A DNA stretch of 64,000 nucleotides from Clitoria ternatea (Eukaryota; Streptophyta; Magnoliopsida; Fabales; Fabaceae). Below are positions 22,227 to 32,319 of this stretch, piece by piece (position 1 is the first letter of the stretch; each line of letters begins with the position of its first letter). The translations under genes and the position numbers were made by a program. Location of the stretch: positions 164,382,667 through 164,446,666 of the forward strand of contig CM075673.1 of assembly GCA_037962975.1 (NCBI GenBank). Reading direction: 5' to 3'. The notes below the pieces were generated by a model. That model did not search any database. It saw only the letters and a list, made by a program, of their open reading frames with translations, and had not been told where the DNA came from.

Positions 22227-23835
22227 TGTAACATCCCAGATATTTTAGAAAAAAATTATGTGTAGCGAAAATTATTAATAAATATTTTAGAGATTTATTG
22301 GGTATTTTTAGGAATTTATTTGATATTTTTATATTGTTGGACAATTATAAATGATTAAATATTGTGAATGTAAATAAATTTATTTGATTGGTTAATTATA
22401 AATGAGGTATGATTAGAAGAAGAGAAACGTTTGATTAAAACATTTAAAACGAAATGGTAAAGGAAAATGGGGGTTAACCGGCTGGGAAGTTACCGGTTGC
22501 CCCTGGGCCTTAATAAAGGTGATCTCTCTCTCTTTCTCTCTCTCTTCCCTCTTTTACTCACATACGCGCGAGCCACTGTTTCTCCCTCCTTTATCTGCTC
22601 CTTTCTTCTTCGTCTTCTCATTCCTCCATTGCTGTGAGTTGCATGCTCCAGAGGAGGACTCTGTTCATACCAAAACTATGTGATAAACCCATTTCCGTGA
22701 CCGTGGTCTCAAGGTGAGTCCATTGATCCGTTTACATTTACGTTTCCTTGCCCTTTCGTTTTCTCTGTTAACTGAGTGGCCATGTATGGCTGTGTGTGGG
22801 TCTGCTATCTACTCCTTTGGTGAGTGTGAACTCGAAGGTGGTCCTTAGAGTTGAGGATGGCGTAAAGCTAACGAGTTTTGCATTCCAACTCCGTAGGCAG
22901 CAGATCGAACAACGAAAGGCTGATTGACGGAGCTGGTGCAGGAATCGGAAGTGAGACAGTGAACCTATTGCTCAGAGGACGTAACCGGTACCAGGAGCAG
23001 ATTATCAAAGCTTGGAACCGAGATAAGGGGGTGTTCGAGTTATAATTAATTAGAATAGGACATGTTGTGAGTCCGAGTCATTAAATTGATTGTGGAAATG
23101 GTAAGAAGATATTACTGAACGAACATGGTATGTGTATGTGTATGCATGTGAGTATGGACACCGATCGGTTGAGGATCCTGTGTGGCTTGATTGAGTTTGA
23201 AATACATGTTGAGATAAATTGAAGTATATAGTGACTTGTGTTAATGGGTTGGCAAGTAGGCCGCCCAACTGGTGATTATATATCAGTTCTAACATTTGTG
23301 CATGGGATTGATAACGTTTTAATTATATTGAGTTGTATATATTGTGCATGAGATACTTTGTATACTGTTGAGGGCGAGGAGTGGTTGCCGGTGCGTTGCA
23401 TGAGCAAGGAGCGGCTCCTGACAGGCTTCTAGTAAAAGGGATGGTATGATTATGTTATGTGATTGACTGTGTGATGGATGAGCTTGACAATTCGGTCGCC
23501 CTGTATTGTGAGCACATGCCAGTTTCTAGTGGTTGCATCTGTTGTTTGTTGATGATATGTAATGATTGAGACATGATATGTGATTATGTGGTGGGGGACG
23601 GCCGACGGTATGTATAGCCCCTCATTTCCGGCTCCCGTGGTTTTTGTACCCAGTTGAGCTACCCAGTGGTCAAGTAGGACCAAGTGGTCGAGGTGGAGAG
23701 TCAAGCAGGACTCGGTGAACCAAGCAGGGTTCACGGGGTGTCAAGTAGGACCCCCAGCTGAAGGCCGATCCTTTAGTATCCGGATACTAGGCGTCAATTT
23801 TATGTGAGAGTCAGTTGTGACAATTGATAAATTAT

Positions 23836-24660
23836 TGGTTGTGATGTGTATAATTGCCGAGTGTAAATTCTTATAATTGCCTAGTGTGAACTGTTATAAT
23901 TACCGAGTGTGATGGCTATATTCGCTGAGTGATTTGCTGAAATTACCGAATGAGAATTATTATCGAGTATGATTGATTATATTGCCGGGTGCAATTTGTT
24001 AAATTTACCGTGTGTAAGTTGATATATTTGTCGAGTACAAGTTGATATATTTGCTAAGTATGAGTTGATATAATCGCCGAGTGAAACTGATATATTTGCT
24101 GAGTGAGTTGGTATATTTGTCGAGTGCAAGTTGATATATTTGCTGAGTATGAGTTGATATATTTGCCAAGTGAACTTGATATTTTTGCTGAATTAGTTGA
24201 TATTTTTGTCGAGTGTGAATTGATATATTTGCTGAGTATGATTTAATATAGTTGCCGAGTGCAATTGGTTATATTTGCTGAGTGAGAATTACTGTATTTT
24301 CCGAGTAAGAATTTCTATAATCGCCGAGTGAGAACTGCCATATTGCTGAGCAAAATTTAACATATTTACTGAGTGAGATTTGCTATATTTGCTGAGTGAA
24401 AAATTATTATATTTGCCGAGTGTTAATTACTATATTGGTCGAGTGAGAACTGCCATATTGCTGAGTGAAATTTAATATATATTTACTGAGTGAGATTTTC
24501 TATATTTACCGAGTGAGAATTATTACATTTGCCGAGTGAGAACTATTATATTTGCCGAGTATGACTTGATAATTTGCCGAGTGCAACTTGTTATATTTAC
24601 CGAGTGAATCATTATACTTGCCGAGTGTGAGTTATTTGCCGAGCGTGACTTTCAATTTGA
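23836..24660. repeat. ~27-bp tandem array with GCCGAGTG core
   Basis: About 30 degenerate copies of a unit like AGTTGATATATTTGCCGAGTG occur one after another. Within the array, neighbouring copies vary mainly at C/T and G/A positions. It is confined to the diverged LTR and absent from the related LTRs at 18185, 27385 and 44356. Confidence 0.85.
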
Positions 24661-25034
24661 TAATAAAGTAACCGAACGGAGTTGATATACATGTAAACTG
24701 TTAAGTTCCGTTCTAGATTAATTATGATGCCAAACACTCACCCTTGCAGTGGTTTTCAATTTAGTAACCAGTGATAGGGAGGAGGTCGGAGCCCTAGAGG
24801 TGCGCCAAGCGGAGGATCGATGCCAAGGCCCGAGTGATTTTGAATAAAGTATAATACATATATGTATAATGAGTTTTCCGAGTGTGTGATGCTACATGTT
24901 ATGTGTTGAACTAAGTGTGAATCGGTATGCTGATTAATTGGATGTGAATTTATGTTATATGAATGGTATTAATTTTCACGAGTGCTTGTTGTAGCAGAGT
25001 CTATTACCGGGCGAATCTTGCCCGAGCTGATTTA

Positions 25035-26316
25035 TGTTGGTGTATGCACTATGAGTTTTTATGCTTTTTTCATTTGTATCATTTTTTATGCTTGTCAATA
25101 AAATAAATATTTCAGTTTAAAATTATTTTAAAACGTTTTATCCTTGGAGTAATAGGTCATATAAAAATTATTCCTAAAATGTCCCTAGTCAAGTATTTAC
25201 ATGGGGACATGTAAATACACTGAGACTAGTGTGTGAGTGTACTGATGACCTGATCTCACAGATCATAGATATAGATGATATCAAGTCTTCACATGGGTAC
25301 ACATTAAGAGTAATGATGTACTGGATAGACCCACCATGAGAACGTTGCATGGATCGTTACATGATTGTCATAAACGATTCTCAATGTGATAATGGTATAT
25401 GTAGTCCTTCGACCTGAAGTCACTATGATTCCTACATGAGGAGTTTATTGTTTTAATACAATTAAACGTCTTCTGTAACAAGAGGACTATAAAGGTTGTG
25501 ATTAGGCAAGGAACAAATTATGCAGAGGGATGTGAGTGATGTAGATGGGATTTGTCTCTCCTATGTGACAGGAGTGATATCTATAGGCCACTTGATGGAG
25601 TAAGACTAAGAAAACGCATGGCCATGCTAGAAAGAATAAATATTAGATATTTATTCGGATTCAGTCTACTCCGGTATCAAGTAAAATAAATTGGGCCGTA
25701 CAAGGGTGACGCGACCATGCCTTGGGCCCAATTAGGATATCGTGACAAAAGGAACAAACATATTAAATAATTATCACTTATAGGTTATGTTGATAATATT
25801 CAGACATAATGATGCATTGCTAGATGTCGCTCTTATTTTATATTAATAATAAAATAATTTATTATTAGTATGACTGAGTATTTTACCTGTAGGGTCACAC
25901 ACATAGAGTAAGCCCATCAGAAAATGTTGTCTTATTTTAGTTGGACTAAAATAAAGCTATTGGGCCTAACTCATTTGGAATGAGTAAGGAGCCCAATTTT
26001 AGAGAGAACAAATTAGGTCAAACCTAAGCCTATAAATAGAGCATAAGATGCTCATAGGCCGTTCACTCAAGTGAGACACAAATTCGCAAAAGTTGCAAGA
26101 GCTACACGCCGTCAAACTAGCAGTTGGCAAGTGTTGCGATTCTGGTGGGAGTGCTCGTGTGGACTCCTAAAGGACGAGGCTACGAATGCTTCGGTGTTCT
26201 TCAAGAGGTAATCCAAAAACGATTTTGTGTTTGTTTTGTGCTTTGAAACATGGAACCTTGCAAATCTTTTGGAATCCCTTTTTTTTCCGCTGCTCATGTT
26301 TAGGGATTTCCTAACA
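25035..26316 (+). mobile_element. Copia-type solo LTR, TSD ATTTA
   Basis: The element runs from TGTTGGTGTATG (25035) to TTTCCTAACA (26316), 1282 bp, with short inverted termini. It is flanked exactly by ATTTA (25030-25034 and 26317-26321). A TATA box TATAAATA lies at 26031-26038 in plus orientation, followed by a transcribed-type region. No internal sequence is present. It inserted into the diverged Gypsy LTR. Confidence 0.85.
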
Positions 26317-26321
26317 ATTTA

Positions 26322-26660
26322 TCCTTGTCCGAGCGAGGAACGAGTGGAATGTTCCGAGTGAAGAAAGAGTAGACGTTTCCGAGTGAAGAAAGAGTAGACG
26401 TTTCCGAGTGAAGAAAGAGTATAGTGCTTCCGAATGAAGGGGAGGATGCCCGAGGGAACCCTTTCCGAGGAAAGGAAGGTTAGATTGTTCCGAGTGAGCT
26501 ATGGCCGAGCGAACCATTCCTGCGTAAAGGTTAGGAATGAGTCAAGTGTGGTATACCCGAGTGAATGAAAGTTACAAGTTTTCCGAGTGAACCTTTTATG
26601 AGTGATGTGAGGTTAAGCTGTTACCGAGGGAGAGAAGACCGAGTGGACCCTTTGCCGATT
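26322..26660. repeat. CCGAGTGAA-type array, second block
   Basis: Repeats of TTCCGAGTGAAGAAAGAGTA and variants occur here, in the same LTR as the 23836-24660 array but separated from it by the Copia solo LTR. The motif matches the array at 766-1700. Confidence 0.75.
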
Positions 26661-27089
26661 GAAACCCTGACTTGTGGGTTTTCCTGGTAACTCTGGTTCG
26701 CCCAGGTAGCATTCGCTCAAGCGAGTCGGAACTCGCTTAAGCGACTTCCTCAGATTTCGCCTAAGCGCTTCAGGGTCCTGCTCAGGCGAATGACCCTTAT
26801 GCCTTCGTTCCTCCTCCGCTGTTTCTAATCAACTCTATCTTATTAATGTATTTATTTCCAATCGGATATTATTTTGTGTACGCTCTTATTATTTTGAATG
26901 TACTTAAGTGAGTACTATTTTATATTAAGACTGAGCTGAATCATTTCTGATTGGTTATTATTTTCGGTGTGTTTAAGAAAATTAAACATTATTTTATATT
27001 AAGGCCTAGATTTTTATTAAACGCGAAAAATTAGTTTGAGAAATGATTAAACGATTGTATTAAAGGGTAAATTGACGCGGGTCGTCACA

Positions 27090-27384
27090 TAAATCAATAT
27101 AAGATAAATATATGGGGGAAGATGGAGAAAGGCTTCAACTTTAGTTTAGACAAAGATGATGGGAACGAGGAGAGAAATAGACAACGATGCCCGGTTTGGT
27201 GAAGGTTGTCATATTGGATCTGCTTTCTCCTTAGATTATTTCTAGTTCTTCTTTCACTGAGATCTCCTTCACTATACTTTGCTAGTCAATATCATATCAG
27301 ACCCTACTCACTCCCTTCACGGTGTACTTTAAATCAAATCATCAACAGTGGATTCAACTTTGTTTGCTCATTTTAGAGATATAT
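27090..27384. other. Spacer between two Gypsy LTR insertions
   Basis: This is 295 bp of unique-looking sequence with no recognised feature. It ends in TATAT, the target-site copy of the next element. Confidence 0.5.
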
Positions 27385-28620
27385 TGTAACATCCCTGATG
27401 TTTTAATGAGAATAATAAGAAATGGGAAATGATTAGTAAATGTTTTAGAAGTTTTATTTAATATTTGTTCTGTCTTAGCCAGAGATAAGAAAGCCGGTGT
27501 CGAGACCGGTATCTGAAGAGCGGTCAGGCGGAGTTAAAGATTGGGAGTGTAAGAGGAGAGCGGACAGGGCCAGGAGGTGTGGTCTGAACCGTTGTGAGGA
27601 GAGCGTCTCACACGGGGTCATAGCCCGGATTAACCTTATAATGACTGAACCAACGGATGTAGGTAACCAAGAGGTGAGCACGGATAAGGTATTCGATCTC
27701 TCAGGTTGTAGCTCGGATTTCCGAGGTATGAACACTAAATTAGGACGTCGGGGGCCGATATTCATATTGGGCCTATACTCTTGCGAAGTATTAGAGAATT
27801 GTGAATAATTAAACGTTGAGGGAATAAATACGTGTAATTGATTTGATAACTATGCAATAGTTTAATATAGTGAAATTGATTAAATTTAGTAAGAATACAA
27901 ATAAAATAAAGGAAAAGACGATCTTGCCCATGAGCTATATATATAAGGAAATTCTCTTCCTTCCCTCTTCATTATTTACAAGTTACCTTTGCTGTTGGTC
28001 TGTTCCTTCTCTTTCGTTTTTCTCTCCTCTCTTAACGCTGATTTACATGCGCTGGAGAGGGACTCCATTTGTGTCTAAACTTCAATTGAACCCCATTCCT
28101 GTGATTGAGGCTTCAAGGTGAGTCTACTGATCCGTTCCAATTGTGATTCCCTTATTCCTTTTATTCTTTGGCTGTTAAGGGCCATGCATGGCTATATTCG
28201 TGGCTGTTCTCCACTCCTCTGGTGAGTGTGAGCCCAGATGCAGTCCATGAACTAAGGGCGTTGAAGTGATGAGCTGTACTTTATGATCCGTAGGTAGTAG
28301 GCTAAGCAACGGAAGATTGAGTGACGAAGTTGAGACTGCAAAACCAGTGCTCAGAGGAAGGAATCGACACAGAGAACAGATCATCGAAGCGTGGAACCAA
28401 TGTAAGGGGGTGTTCGGTTATAATTAATTAGAATAGGACTCGCTTCTTATTCAGGTCATTGAGGTAATGTAAACAGGCTAAGGAAAATGTTGCTAAACGT
28501 AGTTATGTGTTTATGCTTGTGCATGTGTGACTGGGTTCATTAATTAGTGGAAGATCGGGTGTGGTTGAGTTATCATGTATGATCTTGTGATATCTAATGT
28601 GAAATGATCAGTGTTATGTG
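27385..28620 (+). repeat. Gypsy 5' LTR, left part
   Basis: TGTAACATCCCTGATG up to GATCAGTGTTATGTG. The TATA box TATATATAAGG begins near 27936. The LTR is cut at 28620 by the Copia element and resumes at 38564. Frames such as 27497-27808 are LTR shadows repeated in every copy. Confidence 0.93.
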
Positions 28621-30052
28621 TGTTGTTCAAGTGGCCTCAATACTCAAGAGGGGGGGTGAATTGAGTTATAAAACTTTTGCTTGGAATGCCTTTGAAATTG
28701 ATTTCTATAACCAAGTTTATGAGATTGTGCAAGTGAAAGCAAGTAACAATGATATGCAATGCACTACAAGAGGTAAGTATTGTTGAGGCAATTTAGCAAA
28801 CACTTGGTGTGCAATATCTAAAGTAAAGCAAATTAAGCAAGTTCAAGTGTGTTCTTCTTAACCAAACAGTACCAATCAACAAATATGCAATATATGGAAG
28901 TAAAAGAGTAAGGAAGAGAAGCTTGCAAACCGATGTAACGAGTTCCACCCAATCCGGTGTACGTCTCGCCTCTAAGCAACCCACTTAGAGGATTTTCCAC
29001 TATTGTAGACTAGAGATACAACTTTGAGCAATTGCGGCTTCCTAGTGTCCCACACTCAAGAACCCAATCCTCACAAGTACAAGGGCAACCCACCCAATCT
29101 CTCAATCTCACAATATCCCAAAGGTTGAGTCCACAACCTTTGTAACCACTCAATCCTAGAGTGAACAACCACTCAACCTAGAGTGAATAACTTTGTGTGT
29201 TTGGAGTTTGTGTTTACAATCAATATACTCTCTTAATAGAGCAGATATACACGTGAAAAGCTCTCCAACTTCTAATCTCTCAAGATGAGAGGATATACAA
29301 TTGAAAGTACAGAAAATGCAAGAGATAGGCTTACAAAGCACAAAATAGAGCTATGAATTGTTGCTGTTTGGTTATCTTTTGTGCTTGTCTTCCTCTTCAA
29401 TTTATAGACCTAAGATTGCTGTTGAAGAGTGCCCTAGTCCCTCATAGCCGTTGCAGTTAGTGGAAATTTGAAGAATGGTGGAGACATGACCTGGTTTCCC
29501 ACTTAAATCTGTTTTTCCACTAGCGTAATCGATTACACCCTCGCGTTGTAATCGATTAGCTTCAAGTCAGAGAGTCACTAATCGATTATCTCATTACCTG
29601 TAATCGATTAGCATCTTGTACCTGATGCATTTAATTTGTCTTCGCAGCATCCTAATCGATTAGCATGTCTTGCAATCGATTACCTTAAATTCCAGTGGCT
29701 TCCTAATCGATTGTATGGCTTCCATAATCGATTAGCCATCGTACCTGATGCACTTAGTTCCATTTTTGATTGTTGTAATCGATTAGTCTCTGGTGTATAA
29801 TCGATTACCTTAAATTCCAGTGGCTTCCTAATCGATTGGTCAGCTCCTTAATCGATTAGCTTTCAAGTCTGATGCAATTTCTTCCAAGACAGAAAGCTCC
29901 TAATCGATTAGCATCTATGGCCTAATCGATTAGCTTCGCTGTTTCTTCAATTCTGATTTCATGTCTTTGTTTTTGCATTGTTTCTTCAAGAGTACTTGTC
30001 ATTATCAAAATCATTGCACATCTTTTGGACCTGTTTAACATATTCAAACACA
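28621..30052 (-). repeat. Copia 3' LTR (element orientation)
   Basis: TGTTGTTCAAGTGG to ATTCAAACACA, 1432 bp. It is 14-fold for AATCGATT (29527-29931), and a TATA box (TATAAATT on the minus strand) lies at 29399-29406. Near-identical to 37126-38558. Confidence 0.95.
29527..29931. repeat. AATCGATT palindrome array in LTR (14 copies)
   Basis: Starts are 29527, 29550, 29580, 29602, 29654, 29674, 29705, 29726, 29777, 29799, 29830, 29850, 29902 and 29924. Spacings follow a rule of about 21, 30, 21 and 52 bp, a higher-order unit of about 125 bp. Linkers recur in part (CCTTAAATTCCAGTGGC twice). The array lies in U3, upstream of the TATA box; the near edge is exactly 121 bp from the first T of TATAAATT (29406). 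The same array is at 38033-38437. Confidence 0.95.
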
Positions 30053-30413
30053 TTCTCCCCCTTTTTGATGATGACAACTATGTTCATCTCTTGAGGGTTG
30101 TTAGTTTAAATAATATAGGCTTATCTTTTGCAAAAACAACTCTGCTACATTATAGCAGATGACAATTTTCAAAAAACCAATTCAGCAGCCAATGTCTTAT
30201 CTCATTTTATCCATTGTTTATTATCTCTTATCTATAATTCTCCCCCTATCAAAAAGAGTTTAACAAACAGATAAGATTTTGCAAATTGTTAACAAGGCAT
30301 CTATTATCCATATTATCAGAGCATATTATCAGAGCATATTCAGAACTATTCATATTTTGTATCAAAGCATTATCCAACATATGAACATCTATTCTTCTCC
30401 CCCTTTGTAATCA
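30053..30413 (-). promoter_or_regulatory. Polypurine tract plus two extra PPT-like motifs
   Basis: On the minus strand AAAAAGGGGGAGAA (30066-30053) directly abuts the 3' LTR and should prime plus-strand DNA synthesis. Two further copies of the GGGGGAGAA core occur at 30238-30255 and 30395-30413. Multiple conserved PPTs before the 3' LTR are a described Sirevirus trait. Confidence 0.8.
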
Positions 30414-30546
30414 TCAAAAACAAATAGAGTGGTGAAGAGAAATTATATAAACTCAAATAAGATACTTTTATTAAATAACAAGGGGAAATACAAGAAGTAA
30501 ATTTATTCAAAATGCAGAAAAGCAACCAACATAACAACGAAAAAAT

Positions 30547-31668
30547 CTAATTGTCCAGGTTGAAGAAGCGGATTTCTGAAATTTGGTGAGCCAGCTCCTC
30601 ATAGCGCTGCTGCATCATCTCAAAATGTTGCTGCTCGGTCATGGAAAACTCTTGGAGGGAGTTCTCAAGACGATCGAAGCGGCGATCAAGATGAGCGTAG
30701 AGAGATGCAAAAGGGTCAACTTGTGGGGCAGATGAAGAGGCTGCAGCTTGTGGTTGAGGTGGAGAAGGAGGAGGAGCAGGTGCTTCTTCAGCAGGAGCTT
30801 GGAAGGGAATGTTGGCATAGGCGCCCTCCATGCGTGAGTACCATGCTCCATTGGTGAAAACAAGACCCATTTTGGTGAGGTGATGGGTGCCGATGCAAGC
30901 TCTAGGGGGCACTTTCTCAGAGAGTTCCCCTGCTAAGTCTACTCCACAGAATTTGAAAATTTTGGTGAGGAGGATACCATAGGGGAGCTTTTGTTGGTCC
31001 TTGGCGTGGCGCATGTGGAACTTGATCAACTGAACCCAGTTGATCTCTTTGTGGTTCAGCATGGCCCACATTAAGAGGACATCATCCTCTTCAACCAGAG
31101 CATAGTTCCCACCACGGGGAACAATCATCTTGACCAAGAAGAAGTGGAACAGGCGATTGTTCATGGTCAAGTGGCCAACTAGTTTGTGGTTGCTTCTTGG
31201 ACGGTCAGCTTTCCATAAAGATTGGCGAGCAGTAAGAGCATTGAAGCCCCATTCATCCTCGGGTTCGCCTCCATCAAAGTCAGCATTATTGAGGGGCAGT
31301 TTGGAAATCTCTGCAAACTGGGCATTGGAGAGTTTGATGGTGGTGTTTTTCACTTTGGATTCAACCATCCCATTGATAAGGCGGAGGTTGCAGTAGAATA
31401 CTCTCATAAGCTCAGGATAGTATTCTTCTTCTTTGAGGGATAGGAAGGGGAAGAGGTTGTAGTGGTTGAGGCTTTGGGTGAAGGTAAGGCTTGGGTTGTC
31501 AAAGGTGTCAGCTATGGTGTAGTGAGGGGTCATAATCTCTTTTTCAGAAAAATTTTTCATAAAATTCTGAAGGTCTCTAGGAGAAGAGAAAAACCTTGAG
31601 AAGTCAAGGGGATTATGAGCTTGAGCAGCAGAGGACCTAGCCCTTTTGACATTCCTTGAGGAAGACAT
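30547..31668 (-). CDS. Third ORF of the Sirevirus-like element, 373 aa
   Basis: The ORF is intact, ATG at 31668, TAA-terminated near 30547, and lies in the position of the env-like gene of SIRE1-type elements, after pol and before the PPT. The middle (about residues 165-250: MNNRLFHFFLVKMIVP, LLMWAMLNHKEINWVQLI, ILLTKIFKFCGVDL) resembles the plant transposon protein domain often found in legume retroelement ORFs (Pfam PF20167-like, by eye). A Pro/Ala-rich linker (EEAPAPPPSPPQPQ) follows, then a C-terminal heptad-like coiled coil (about 325-370, LDRRFDRLENSLQEF). I see no signal peptide and no membrane segment, so 'envelope' would be unsupported. It is separated from pol by 652 bp and preceded by its own TATA-like box and AATCGATT array, so separate transcription is plausible. 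Function unknown. Confidence 0.8.
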   Translation of the reverse strand: MSSSRNVKRARSSAAQAHNPLDFSRFFSSPRDLQNFMKNFSEKEIMTPHYTIADTFDNPSLTFTQSLNHYNLFPFLSLKEEEYYPELMRVFYCNLRLINGMVESKVKNTTIKLSNAQFAEISKLPLNNADFDGGEPEDEWGFNALTARQSLWKADRPRSNHKLVGHLTMNNRLFHFFLVKMIVPRGGNYALVEEDDVLLMWAMLNHKEINWVQLIKFHMRHAKDQQKLPYGILLTKIFKFCGVDLAGELSEKVPPRACIGTHHLTKMGLVFTNGAWYSRMEGAYANIPFQAPAEEAPAPPPSPPQPQAAASSSAPQVDPFASLYAHLDRRFDRLENSLQEFSMTEQQHFEMMQQRYEELAHQISEIRFFNLDN

Positions 31669-31772
31669 GGTGAAAAATGCTGAAAGAGGAGATGAAGAGA
31701 GATGAGTGCTGGAGAGTTTTGAGAGACTTGGGAGAAAGGAGGTAGTGTGAGATAAGAAGGTGAATGAGGGGT

Positions 31773-31780
31773 TATTTATA
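31773..31780 (-). promoter_or_regulatory. Candidate internal promoter TATA box for the third ORF
   Basis: TATAAATA on the minus strand begins 112 bp upstream of the ATG at 31668. Its first T lies exactly 121 bp from the nearest AATCGATT (31901), the same spacing as in the LTR promoter. A start site near 31745-31750 would leave a leader of about 80 nt. Inferred from layout only. Confidence 0.55.
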
Positions 31781-31900
31781 GTTGAAGATTAGGTTTAGGA
31801 AGGAGGAAAGAGTGTTTAGGGAGGAGTGAAGTGAGTTAAGAGAGGGAGAGTTTCGAGTGAGCCTAGGAAATTGGAGTTTTGACCCATCAGAACGCATACT

Positions 31901-32229
31901 AATCGATTACATGGCAGGTGGTAATCGATTAGATCACTGTTTCTGGGGAATTTCAAACGTTTTGTGCAGAGGGTAATCGATTAGAGGCTTACGGTAATCG
32001 ATTAGTTTAGAAACAGAATCGTCCTAATCGATTGGGGAAATGTGGTAATCGATTATGAAGAAGAGGAAACGTTTTGAACTGGAAACAGAAGCTTCGTAAT
32101 CGATTATGGATAATGTATAATCGATTATCTTAAAAACAGAATGATTGTAATCGATTATGGGTGAGTTCTAATCGATTACCATCGAAACAGACGCTTAGTA
32201 ATCGATTGGGATTAACAAAGTAATTGATT
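31901..32229. repeat. Internal AATCGATT array (11 exact + 1 variant)
   Basis: Starts are 31901, 31923, 31975, 31996, 32026, 32047, 32098, 32119, 32149, 32170, 32200, and a variant AATTGATT at 32222. Spacings are 22, 52, 21, 30, 21, 51, 21, 30, 21, 30 and 22 bp, the same rule as the LTR array. Linkers (for example GAAACAGA) differ from those in the LTR. The array lies between the end of pol and the third ORF. Confidence 0.95.
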
Positions 32230-32319
32230 ATGGAGTCAAAAACTTCAAATATATCAAACAGCAAGGTTCCAAACATGAAATGTGATGTATATCATGCATT
32301 ATGCCATTCAACAAAATAT

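Larger units (their letters stand above)
22227..27089 (+). mobile_element. Diverged Gypsy-family LTR containing a nested solo LTR
   Basis: It starts TGTAACATCCCAGAT (22227) and ends GGGTCGTCACA (27089). The possible decayed duplication is GAAAT (22222-22226) versus TAAAT (27090-27094). Order and content follow the Gypsy LTR at 18185. Shared features are the region around 22660-23060, the near-identical block at 23584-23815 and the palindrome cluster at 26711-26791. Most flanking sequence is clearly diverged, and two CGAGTG-rich arrays are added. Excluding the Copia solo LTR at 25035-26316 it would be about 3.6 kb. No internal region is seen, so it is probably an older solo LTR of a sister family. 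Confidence 0.65.

Noticed and set aside
23450..23734. Minus-strand 94-aa frame, with homologues at 38584-38790 and 45614-45820
   Set aside because: It is the antisense of the conserved LTR block. Its conservation follows from the DNA block, and the frame ends differ between copies.
22227..27089. Full-length retrotransposon with internal region between LTRs at 18185 and 22227 or 27385
   Set aside because: No gag, pol, primer site or polypurine tract lies between these LTRs, and each has its own target-site duplication or divergence.
27497..27808. 103-aa frame repeated at 44468-44779 and in part at 18374-18607
   Set aside because: It lies in the LTR, is duplicated only because LTRs are, has no start context or domain, and has an equally long frame on the opposite strand.
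30547..31668. Naming the third ORF an envelope gene
   Set aside because: No signal peptide, membrane span or cysteine-rich ectodomain is visible; position alone is not enough.
29527..32229. Regularly spaced repeats reminiscent of a CRISPR array
   Set aside because: The repeat is an 8-bp palindrome with short, partly duplicated linkers inside a plant retrotransposon. There are no cas genes and the genome is eukaryotic.
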